Shown in pieces: positions 1 to 5,454 of a DNA stretch of 9,716 nt. The notes beneath the pieces are model-generated. The model saw only the letters and a list, made by a program, of their open reading frames with translations. It ran no database searches and had not been told where the DNA came from. The DNA is from Halobacteriales archaeon SW_9_67_24 (GTDB lineage Archaea; Halobacteriota; Halobacteria; Halobacteriales; Halococcaceae). The stretch is taken from positions 1 through 9,716 of the forward strand of contig PXSV01000125.1 in assembly GCA_003022685.1 (NCBI GenBank). Direction: 5' to 3'. A program made the position numbers and the translations under genes. Position 1 is the first letter of the stretch, and each line of letters opens with the position of its first letter.

Positions 1-1
1 C

Positions 2-640
2 GGCCAGGTGGTCGCGGCGACCGCCGAGGAGAACGTGGCGACCGACGGAACCGGCACGATCACCATCGAGGACGACCTCGACGACACGAACGAAAGCGGC
101 GACACGGCAAGCGACAGTCCGGCGGGCGACGGCTCGACCGACGACGGTGCGTCCGCTTCCGAGGTCACTGTGACCGCTGCGAGCGAGGGGGGCGACCGGG
201 CGGACGACGCCGAACCCCGGGACCACCAGGACGCCTCATCGGACGGTGAGAGGATCCCGACCGTCGAGGACGCCGACGATACGGGCGGGCGTGCGCCGGG
301 CGAGTGGCCCGCCGACCCCGACGACGGAGCCACGAGCGCGACCCGATCCGGCGGGACGTCAACGACGGGATCGCTCACCCCCATCGACGGCGGATCGCAT
401 GCCACGAACGCGGCGTCGGAGCCGAAACCGTTGTCGGACGGGTGGGCGGTCGAAACGGACGCAACGACAGCCGACGCGGGCGGGGCGAACGATACGGCCG
501 GGGAGGGACACTCGGGCGAGACGTTCGCGTGCTCGGCGTGTGGGTTCACCGCCGCGATCGCCGACTCGCCGCTCCGTGCGGGCGACATCTGCCCCGAGTG
601 TCGGGCGGGCTACCTCGCGCGGAGGACGCGAAAGGGATAA
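2..640 (+). CDS. Acidic disordered protein with C-terminal zinc ribbon, DUF7093-like (5' end outside window)
   Basis: The frame is open to the left edge, so the true start is probably upstream; a GTG at 8 is the first possible start inside the window, and residue numbers here count from it. About 170 residues are low-complexity and rich in Asp, Glu, Gly, Ser and Thr, which suggests a disordered acidic linker. The last 40 residues hold two CxxC pairs (C175/C178 and C195/C198) in the pattern CSACGF...AGDICPEC, a small zinc ribbon, followed by a basic tail (ARRTRKG). I recall haloarchaeal DUF7093 proteins as having an N-terminal CxxC segment, an acidic middle and this kind of C-terminal zinc ribbon. 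The assignment is by resemblance, and no biochemical role can be given. It lies 26 bases upstream of the DUF5611-type gene on the same strand, and its TAA stop is part of that gene's TATA-like element. Confidence 0.6.
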   Translation, partial: GQVVAATAEENVATDGTGTITIEDDLDDTNESGDTASDSPAGDGSTDDGASASEVTVTAASEGGDRADDAEPRDHQDASSDGERIPTVEDADDTGGRAPGEWPADPDDGATSATRSGGTSTTGSLTPIDGGSHATNAASEPKPLSDGWAVETDATTADAGGANDTAGEGHSGETFACSACGFTAAIADSPLRAGDICPECRAGYLARRTRKG

Positions 641-641
641 C
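629..641 (+). promoter_or_regulatory. TATA-like promoter (with BRE-like CGAAA) for the DUF5611-type gene
   Basis: CGAAA (629-633) is followed by GGGATAAC (634-641). The AT-rich core is centred about 29 bases before the ATG at 667, the usual distance for a leaderless haloarchaeal transcript. The core includes the TAA stop (638-640) of the preceding gene. The match to a TATA box is moderate; spacing is the main support. Confidence 0.4.
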
Positions 642-666
642 CCCGCCCCTTGCAAACGGGCCGTTC

Positions 667-1059
667 ATGCGCGAGTACAAGATGCGACGCGGCGAGCATC
701 TCGACGACCGGATCCCCGAGATGGAACGCACGATCGAGGAGTTCTTCGGGGAGATCACGACGACTACCGAGCACAACGGCAGCGACCTCCACGTCGTCGA
801 GGACCCCGAGAACCCGGTGTTCGAGCGCGTCGTCGCGGGCGCGGTTTCCTACGGCAGCAAGAAGGACACCCTCGCCGTGGACTTCGAGGAACGCCCGGCC
901 GAGGGGGTCATCGCCGAGGGCAACGCCGACGCGGCCGCCGACGCCGTCGACGCGAAAAACGACTTCCTGCTCGAAGCCACCGGTCGCGACGCCAAGAGCC
1001 GGCGGGAATCGATGAAGCGCACAGTCGAGGACGACGCGGACGCGCCCGATAACGTCTGA
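667..1059 (+). CDS. DUF5611 family protein
   Basis: A 130-residue acidic soluble protein beginning MREYKMRRGEHL. I recognise it as the small haloarchaeal family DUF5611, whose function is unknown. It has no signal peptide, membrane segment or cysteine motif. The N-terminal half is predicted mixed alpha/beta, with a helix around residues 12-30 (RIPEMERTIEEFFGEI) and strands around 39-45 and 55-75. The C-terminal part (about 85-125) is helical, alanine-rich and charged, and ends in an acidic tail. The ATG at 667 is chosen because the family-like N-terminus starts there and a TATA-like element lies 29 bases upstream; the open frame to its left has no plausible coding character. The gene follows the zinc-ribbon gene at 26 bases and converges on sepF across a 40-base gap. 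Confidence 0.75.
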   Translation: MREYKMRRGEHLDDRIPEMERTIEEFFGEITTTTEHNGSDLHVVEDPENPVFERVVAGAVSYGSKKDTLAVDFEERPAEGVIAEGNADAAADAVDAKNDFLLEATGRDAKSRRESMKRTVEDDADAPDNV

Positions 1060-1099
1060 GTACGGCGAGAACGAGTGATCGAAGGACGACGAGACGACG

Positions 1100-1462
1100 T
1101 CAGTGGCCGAGTTTCGTGCGGCTGATGGCGACCGACCCGGGCGTGATGATCAGTTGGTCGTCGGCCTTCTGGACGATGTCGCCGCCGACCTCGCTCGTGA
1201 TCTCCTGGAGGTCCCCCACGATGCGCTCCATCGTCTCGTCGGTGGTAGTGGAACGAGTGATGTCGGCGACCACGACGTCGCCGTCGTAGATCGCGTTCTT
1301 GATGTCGATGACGTCGCGCTGGCTGTCGATGCTGGCGATGTGTACCGTGGTCGCCGTCTCGCCGACCGAGCCCTCGACGTCCTCGGCACCGAGTTCGACG
1401 TACTCGCCGCCGACCCCGCCTCGCGGCTCGGCACTCCCGAGAAGGCTGTCCATCAGACCCAT
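1100..1462 (-). CDS. sepF: Cell division protein SepF (archaeal)
   Basis: A 120-residue protein. In archaea SepF is the membrane anchor of the FtsZ division ring; in Haloferax it is reported to act with FtsZ2. The N-terminus (MGLMDSLLG) is a short amphipathic segment suited to membrane binding. An acidic linker (about 11-38) leads to the SepF core (about 39-118), with TVHIASIDSQRDVIDIKNAI, a GDVVVADITR strand, the helix TMERIVGDLQEITSEVGG, and the closing strand block DDQLIITPGSVAISRTKL. Length and order fit archaeal SepF, which is shorter than the bacterial form. The first ATG (1462) is chosen because it gives the membrane-binding helix and a TATA box lies about 28 bases upstream, implying a leaderless mRNA. 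The gene is divergent from the acetyltransferase gene and converges on the DUF5611 gene. Confidence 0.92.
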   Translation of the reverse strand: MGLMDSLLGSAEPRGGVGGEYVELGAEDVEGSVGETATTVHIASIDSQRDVIDIKNAIYDGDVVVADITRSTTTDETMERIVGDLQEITSEVGGDIVQKADDQLIITPGSVAISRTKLGH

Positions 1463-1485
1463 GCCCGCTACCGCGGCCGTCGGCG

Positions 1486-1497
1486 GTATATCTCTTA
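1486..1497 (-). promoter_or_regulatory. sepF promoter (TATA box)
   Basis: On the - strand this reads TAAGAGATATACC. Its ATATA core (1487-1491) is centred about 28 bases before the sepF ATG at 1462, so transcription probably starts at or very near the start codon. The 9-mer GCGGCCGTC occurs on both sides of the box, at 1473-1481 and 1502-1510 (+ strand reading). Confidence 0.6.
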
Positions 1498-1568
1498 CGA
1501 CGCGGCCGTCCTCTCCCGGTCGAACCTGTTGCCCTCGATTGGTCGCCCTCTACTGCACCGCCGACGAG

Positions 1569-1592
1569 CGACGGCCGCCGGATCGGCCGTCG
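1569..1592. repeat. Perfect 9-bp inverted repeat in the sepF/rimI intergenic region
   Basis: CGACGGCCG (1569-1577) and CGGCCGTCG (1584-1592) are exact reverse complements around the 6-base loop CCGGAT. The site lies between the two divergent promoters, about 95 bases before the sepF TATA box and about 70 before the rimI TATA box. It could be a protein-binding site or a chance feature of GC-rich DNA. The remaining intergenic sequence (1463-1689) shows no gene. Confidence 0.45.
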
Positions 1593-1659
1593 TCTGGCCG
1601 ACCGCCCCGACCTACCGACACCGCCTGCCCGACGGCCATCCGGAACGACTCTCCGGCAG

Positions 1660-1666
1660 TATAAAT
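1660..1666 (+). promoter_or_regulatory. rimI promoter (TATA box)
   Basis: TATAAAT at 1660-1666 is the best TATA box in the window. Its centre is 27 bases before the GTG at 1690, which supports a leaderless transcript starting at that GTG and argues against the GTG at 1669, which would lie only 3 bases after the box. Confidence 0.7.
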
Positions 1667-1689
1667 GGGTGCGTGTCGTACCCGACCTC

Positions 1690-2160
1690 GTGACCACGAC
1701 GGCCACGGACGATCGATCCGTGCGGACCCGTGAGGCCGCCAGGGCCGACCTCCTCGCGGTGTTCCGGATCGAGAAGGCCTCCTTCGCCCAGCCGTGGCCG
1801 TACCGCGCGTTCGAGCGGTTCCTCGGCGAACCCGGCTTTCTGGTCGCCGACACCGACGAGGTGATCGGCTACGTGCTCGCCGACGTGACGCCGAACGGCG
1901 GCCGGCAGATCGGCCACATCAAGGACATCGCGGTCGCGCCCGCGTCCCGGGGCCAGGGTGTCGGCGCGACGCTGCTCGGTCGTGCAATCGACGTGGTGCG
2001 CGACCGAAGGGCGACCTCGGTCAGGCTCGAAGTCCGCGAGAGCAACGAGCCGGCGATCGCGCTGTATCGCCGGTTCGGGTTCGTCCACCGAAGCACCTCG
2101 GGGGGTTACTACGCCGACGGCGAGGACGCGCTCGTCCTGGTTCGGGAGCTCGACGGGTGA
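1690..2160 (+). CDS. rimI: RimI-type GNAT N-acetyltransferase (ribosomal protein alanine / N-terminal acetyltransferase)
   Basis: With the GTG start at 1690 the product is 156 residues, normal for RimI and archaeal Naa10-like enzymes that transfer acetyl from acetyl-CoA to protein N-termini. The GNAT fold is clear. Motif A, with the CoA-binding loop, is IAVAPASRGQGVGATLL (80-96), containing R87-G88-Q89-G90-V91-G92. The later motif RLEVRESNEPAIALYRRFGF (112-131) is the classic RimI signature, and the C-terminal GYYADGEDALVL block (139-150) is also family-typical. No signal peptide or membrane segment is seen. An upstream in-frame GTG (1669) would add seven residues but sits almost on the TATA box, so I prefer 1690. 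The gene is divergent from sepF and convergent with the S8 protease gene. The exact protein substrates cannot be read from sequence. Confidence 0.88.
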   Translation: MTTTATDDRSVRTREAARADLLAVFRIEKASFAQPWPYRAFERFLGEPGFLVADTDEVIGYVLADVTPNGGRQIGHIKDIAVAPASRGQGVGATLLGRAIDVVRDRRATSVRLEVRESNEPAIALYRRFGFVHRSTSGGYYADGEDALVLVRELDG

Positions 2161-2195
2161 GCCACGGGCTGTGGCCCACCGTTTCCGTCCGTGGC
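2161..2195. terminator. Possible bidirectional terminator / hairpin between convergent rimI and S8 protease genes
   Basis: The 43-base gap between the two convergent stop codons holds GCCACGG (2161-2167) paired with CCGTGGC (2189-2195). Alternative shorter pairings exist, GCCAC with GTGGC (2161-2165/2171-2175) and GGGC with GCCC (2166-2169/2174-2177). Haloarchaeal termination usually depends on U-rich tracts, and none is strong here, so the role as a terminator is uncertain. Confidence 0.3.
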
Positions 2196-2203
2196 ATCCC
2201 CGA

Positions 2204-3271
2204 TCAGCTCTCCTCCCCGGAATCGCTCTCCACGGCGGCCGCGTAATCCGCGAGCCCGACCCCATCGCGCGGCTGATCCGGGATGTCCCGCGCCGCCGCC
2301 TCGAACTCGCGCACGATCGTTTCGGGGGGTGTCGATCCCGCGGCGTCGAGGTACTTCGCCACCATGCCGGCCACTTCGGGGGCCGAAAACGAGGTCCCCG
2401 ACGACTTCACCCACGGGCCATCGAGATCGGTCCCCATCGTCGTTCCCTCCGCCTGGACGAGCCGGTTGTCCTTGCCGATGGCGGCCACGTCGGGGTTGTC
2501 ACGGTCGGGGTTGTACGACGAGAACTCCGCGATCGTCCCCTCCTCGGTGCAGGCCGCGATCGAGAACGCGCGCTCGGCGGTCGCAGGGCTGCCCGACTTC
2601 TCGCCGGAGTTGCCGGCCGACACCACGTCCCGAACCCCCGTCTCGACGAGGCCGTTGTGGACGCGGTTGATCGCTTGCGAGGTTTCCTGCGAGCCCCACG
2701 ACATGTTCACGACGTCGTAGGCGTCGGTGTTGTCGTGGAGCCACTCGTAGGCGCGCATGATGACGTTGTTTTTCGTTCGTCCTTCCTCACCGAAGATCCG
2801 GAGCGCAATCAGGTCAGCGTCGGGCGCGAGTCGCGTGACCTGGCCCAGCACGGCCGTCCCGTGACCGACCGCGTCGCTCCCGCCCGCCCCCGTCACGTCG
2901 ACCTGCTCGGTCTCCGTTCCCTCGAACACCGGATGGTCGGGGTCGATACCGGAATCCATCGCCACCACGGTGAGACCGTCGCCGGTGGTGTCGTCCCCGG
3001 AGACGTCGTGGAGCCGGCGGACGTCCTCGATCGTGGCCACCGTGTCGCGCTCCTCGCTCACGTGTGCTGGTTCGATATGGGGCTCGACGGCGCGGTTGGG
3101 TTCGAGGTCGAGCACGCGGTCGTCGTCTGCGATTGTCGGTTCGTGTTCGGAATCGCACTCGATGTAGGCCGCTGCTCCCGTGTCGCCGAAGTCGTAGGTC
3201 TCGACGACATTACACTCCATCTCACGGAGGAACTCGGCCGGCTCGCGCGCGAAGACGATGCGTTCGTTCAT
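2204..3271 (-). CDS. Subtilisin-family serine protease (MEROPS S8), apparently intracellular
   Basis: A 355-residue subtilase with the complete catalytic triad in order: D106 in VVAMDSGID, H137 in GHGTAVLGQV, and S294 in SSGTSFSAPEVAG. The oxyanion-hole Asn is N221 in SAGNSG. The first 65 or so residues (INFAREPAEFL-like beta-alpha-beta, then AAAYIEC and RVLDLEPNRAVEPH) resemble an I9-type prodomain that folds and inhibits the protease before cleavage; this is inferred from shape and position. Unlike secreted haloarchaeal halolysins, there is no twin-arginine signal, no hydrophobic N-terminal segment and no C-terminal extension, so the enzyme probably acts in the cytoplasm. The first ATG (3271) is used because it gives the prodomain its full first strand; no good TATA box is seen at -28. 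It lies downstream of the dehydroquinate synthase gene on the same strand, 176 bases away across a long stem-loop. Confidence 0.88.
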   Translation of the reverse strand: MNERIVFAREPAEFLREMECNVVETYDFGDTGAAAYIECDSEHEPTIADDDRVLDLEPNRAVEPHIEPAHVSEERDTVATIEDVRRLHDVSGDDTTGDGLTVVAMDSGIDPDHPVFEGTETEQVDVTGAGGSDAVGHGTAVLGQVTRLAPDADLIALRIFGEEGRTKNNVIMRAYEWLHDNTDAYDVVNMSWGSQETSQAINRVHNGLVETGVRDVVSAGNSGEKSGSPATAERAFSIAACTEEGTIAEFSSYNPDRDNPDVAAIGKDNRLVQAEGTTMGTDLDGPWVKSSGTSFSAPEVAGMVAKYLDAAGSTPPETIVREFEAAARDIPDQPRDGVGLADYAAAVESDSGEES

Positions 3272-3372
3272 GATTCTCTACACGGCCCTACCGGCCCCAC
3301 CATCTCATCATTGTTCCGCGATCCGGGAGAAAACTATCCGGCGCTCCCGTCGTGCGGTCGTCGACTCGTAGC

Positions 3373-3443
3373 GATTGTTGTGACTGTTTCCCGGTAGCCG
3401 CCGGCCTCGTGTCGGCGGCATCCCGAAACGACTCACGACAATC
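3373..3443 (-). other. Long imperfect stem-loop downstream of the dehydroquinate synthase gene
   Basis: Four pairing blocks nest around one centre: 3373-3383 with 3433-3443 (11 pairs, one G-U), 3386-3390 with 3425-3429 (GTTTC/GAAAC), 3393-3394 with 3422-3423, and 3397-3403 with 3413-3419 (GCCGCCG/CGGCGGC). With a single T3385-A3431 pair this makes about 26 pairs. It starts 4 bases after the dehydroquinate synthase stop codon on the - strand. It could mark a transcript 3' end, a processing site, or a small RNA. No U-tract follows it. The rest of the 3272-3447 gap shows no gene. Confidence 0.55.
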
Positions 3444-3447
3444 CCTA

Positions 3448-4674
3448 TCACTGCTCGACGATCCGCTCGTCGACCGTCTCGCCGAAGTGGCGAGCACCCT
3501 CTTCGTAGTGGACCCGCACCTCGTCGCCGACTTCGAGGTCGGTCACCGCTCGCGGCCCGTCGCGGGTGGCGATCTTGATGGTTTCGGCGTTCTGAAGCAG
3601 CGTCTCGATCCGATCACCCTTCGGCGTGGCGTCGCTCTTGCCCGACTCGGCCTCGTCGACCGTCTCGGGCCCGTCGTCTGACTCGGCGTCGTGTGCCACT
3701 TCGGCCTCGATCCGGAACATCGGCCGGCGCTCGATCTTCGCGCGCCCGACGACCGCCTCGCGCGCCCGGCCGTCGGTGTCCACGACCTGGACCTCGTCGC
3801 CGCTTTTGAGTTCGGCGAGGTACTTCGTCCCGCCGCCCGGCGTCCGGACGTAGGCATGAACGGCTCCGGCGTTCACCCTGAACGGCCGGGAGGCCACATA
3901 CGGCGACTCGGCGGTTTCGGCGTGAACGAAGAAGAGCCCGCGACTCATCGAGCCGATGAGCATCCCTTCGTCACCGTCCATTAGCGAGCCGGTATCGACG
4001 CAGACCCGATCGGCGGAGCCGACGCGCTCGACGGCGGTGATCGTCGCCCACTGGAGGTCGAGCTGCTCGCGCTCGGTCTCGTCCCTGATCTCCACTGTCC
4101 GCCGGATCTCGTCGGCATCGTCGGAATCGAGCAAGACGCCGTCGGCCCCGGTTTCGAGTGTCTCGAAGGCGGTCCGGGCCTCCTCGGCGGTCTCGACGCC
4201 CGCGACGAGTTCGGTCTCGTCGCCGATCCGCGCGATCAGGTTTTCGAGCGGGATGATGGTCCAGTCCTCGCTCACCACGAGCGTGTGATCGGCGGCCTCG
4301 GCCGCGCTCTCGGCGAAGGACTCGTACTCCTCGTTGAACACCCGGACGTAGGCGGTGTCGGCGTCGCCCCGCCGGAGCGTCGAGAGGTCCGCCGACCCGG
4401 AGTGATCCGGCGGGAGATCGGCCGTGCCGTCGCCCTCGCCGTCCTTGCCGACGACGGTGGTCTCCGGGTCGTCCTCATCGTCGCCGATGACGTCCGGCCC
4501 GGCGGTTTCGAACGCTGCGACCGACACCTGGCCGAGATCCCTGACCCGCGAGACGTCCTCGGCGTCGACGAGGACCCAGTCGACGCCGGCTTCGAGCCCG
4601 GCGGTGATTCGCTTTTTTCTACTTTCCCAGTCGCCAACCGCGTCGTCGGCCTTGAGCCAGACGGAACGTGTCAT
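3448..4674 (-). CDS. aroB': 3-dehydroquinate synthase II (archaeal, NAD-dependent)
   Basis: A 408-residue cytosolic enzyme that converts 2-amino-3,7-dideoxy-D-threo-hept-6-ulosonate to 3-dehydroquinate by NAD-dependent oxidative deamination and cyclisation. It is unrelated to bacterial AroB. The N-terminus (TRSVWLKAD, then AGLEAGVDWVLVDAEDV) and the centre are family-typical: ELVAGVETAEEARTAFETLE (155-174), VERVGSADRVCVDTGSLM (215-232), then GDEGMLIGSMSRGLFFVHAE (234-253) and VASRPFRVNAGAVHAYV (260-276). Two acidic inserts, about 63-98 and 329-354, are probably haloadaptive. The frame stays open far upstream, but the family N-terminus begins at the ATG at 4674. The partner enzyme, ADH synthase, is encoded at 6920-7714 on the same strand. 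The gene is divergent from the HAD gene (102-base gap). No convincing TATA box lies 28 bases upstream; an AT-rich element at 4747-4758 may serve, which would give a leader of about 50 bases. Confidence 0.92.
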   Translation of the reverse strand: MTRSVWLKADDAVGDWESRKKRITAGLEAGVDWVLVDAEDVSRVRDLGQVSVAAFETAGPDVIGDDEDDPETTVVGKDGEGDGTADLPPDHSGSADLSTLRRGDADTAYVRVFNEEYESFAESAAEAADHTLVVSEDWTIIPLENLIARIGDETELVAGVETAEEARTAFETLETGADGVLLDSDDADEIRRTVEIRDETEREQLDLQWATITAVERVGSADRVCVDTGSLMDGDEGMLIGSMSRGLFFVHAETAESPYVASRPFRVNAGAVHAYVRTPGGGTKYLAELKSGDEVQVVDTDGRAREAVVGRAKIERRPMFRIEAEVAHDAESDDGPETVDEAESGKSDATPKGDRIETLLQNAETIKIATRDGPRAVTDLEVGDEVRVHYEEGARHFGETVDERIVEQ

Positions 4675-4740
4675 AGCGTGGCGCTCGGTGCGGGGCGGCT
4701 TGAACGTGGCGAAACCGCCGGCCGCGTCCGCCCGATCGGT

Positions 4741-4758
4741 CCGAAGGGTTATGTTCGT
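4741..4758 (+). promoter_or_regulatory. HAD hydrolase promoter (BRE/TATA-like)
   Basis: CCGAA (4741-4745) followed by GGGTTATG (4746-4753) is centred about 27 bases before the ATG at 4777, which fits a leaderless transcript. The layout resembles the element before the DUF5611 gene (CGAAA then GGGATAA). The 12-mer GGTTATGTTCGT at 4747-4758 recurs at 7736-7747, and on the - strand it may also serve the dehydroquinate synthase gene. Confidence 0.4.
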
Positions 4759-4762
4759 GGAC

Positions 4763-4768
4763 GGAGGT
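4763..4768 (+). promoter_or_regulatory. Shine-Dalgarno sequence of the HAD hydrolase gene
   Basis: GGAGGT, a full match to the haloarchaeal anti-SD, lies 8 bases before the ATG at 4777 and supports that start. It would only be in the mRNA if transcription starts further upstream than the TATA-like element at 4746-4753 suggests. Confidence 0.5.
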
Positions 4769-4776
4769 CGTTCGAC

Positions 4777-5454
4777 ATGACGACGCCTTCGATTTCGACG
4801 GTCTGTTTCGATCTCGACGGAACGTTGCTGACGTACGATCAGGACCCTGACGCCGTACTCGCGACGGCGTTCACCGACGCGGGCGTCGAGCAGTTCTGTG
4901 ATCCCTCCCAGCTCTGGGCCGCCGCCGATGAAGTCGAGGACGCCGACGACGACATCGACTTCCTGACGAAGGCCTTTCGAACTGCGGGCGAGCACCACGA
5001 CGGTGAAATCGACAGTCCGGACGTGCTCGCGAGGGCATACGACGACGCGACCGATCACGCCGCCGTCTCCTTTCGACCCGGCGCGCAAACAGCGCTGGAA
5101 CGGGCCCGCGAGCACGGCCGCGTCGGCCTGATCACGAACGGCGGGCGGGCGACCCAGAAGCAGAAACTCGCATCCCTCGACATCCACGACGCCTTCGAAA
5201 CCCACGTTTACGCCGGCGAAACCACCCCGCCAAAGCCCGCAACCGAGCCGTTCGACCGCGCACTGGCCGCGCTCGACGCGGAACCCGAGCGGACGCTGTA
5301 CGTCGGGAACTCGCTGCGCCACGACGTGGCGGGCGCGCGGGCCGCCGGCCTCCGGGCGGCGTGGTTCCCGGTCGCGGACGATCGTGACGACCGCGACGAC
5401 CACGACCCCGACCACGTCTTCGAGAGCCTCCACGACCTCGATGGCGTGCTCTAA
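4777..5454 (+). CDS. HAD superfamily hydrolase, subfamily IA (phosphatase-like)
   Basis: A 225-residue soluble phosphatase-type protein. Motif I is FDLDGTLL (11-18), with the nucleophile D12 and acid/base D14; motif II is GLITNGG (117-123), with T120; motif III lysine is K153 in TPPKPATEPFD; motif IV is YVGNSLRHDVAGARAAG (175-191), with N178 and D183. A helical cap lies between motifs I and II (about 20-95). The frequent GD opening of motif IV is GN here, a variant seen in other HAD phosphatases, so activity is still expected. The substrate cannot be told; phosphoglycolate- or haloacid-type enzymes share this layout. The C-terminus has an Asp/His-rich stretch (DDRDDRDDHDPDH, 201-213). The ATG at 4777 is supported by motif I position and by GGAGGT 8 bases upstream. 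It interrupts the run of - strand aromatic-pathway genes, and its TAA stop overlaps the MFS stop. Confidence 0.88.
   Translation: MTTPSISTVCFDLDGTLLTYDQDPDAVLATAFTDAGVEQFCDPSQLWAAADEVEDADDDIDFLTKAFRTAGEHHDGEIDSPDVLARAYDDATDHAAVSFRPGAQTALERAREHGRVGLITNGGRATQKQKLASLDIHDAFETHVYAGETTPPKPATEPFDRALAALDAEPERTLYVGNSLRHDVAGARAAGLRAAWFPVADDRDDRDDHDPDHVFESLHDLDGVL

Noticed and set aside
246..1052. 268-codon + strand open frame over the zinc-ribbon and DUF5611 genes
   Set aside because: The translation is extremely Arg/Pro-rich without any motif, as expected for an off-frame reading of GC-rich coding DNA.
849..1853. 334-codon - strand open frame across sepF and the intergenic region
   Set aside because: It crosses two recognised genes and both promoters, is Arg-rich, and shows no domain.
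1958..3397. 479-codon + strand open frame opposite the S8 protease
   Set aside because: It is the antisense reading of a protease with a full catalytic triad; long antisense frames are common in GC-rich haloarchaeal genes.
4675..5433. N-terminal extension of dehydroquinate synthase to 5433
   Set aside because: The extension is antisense to the HAD gene and the family N-terminus begins at the ATG at 4674.
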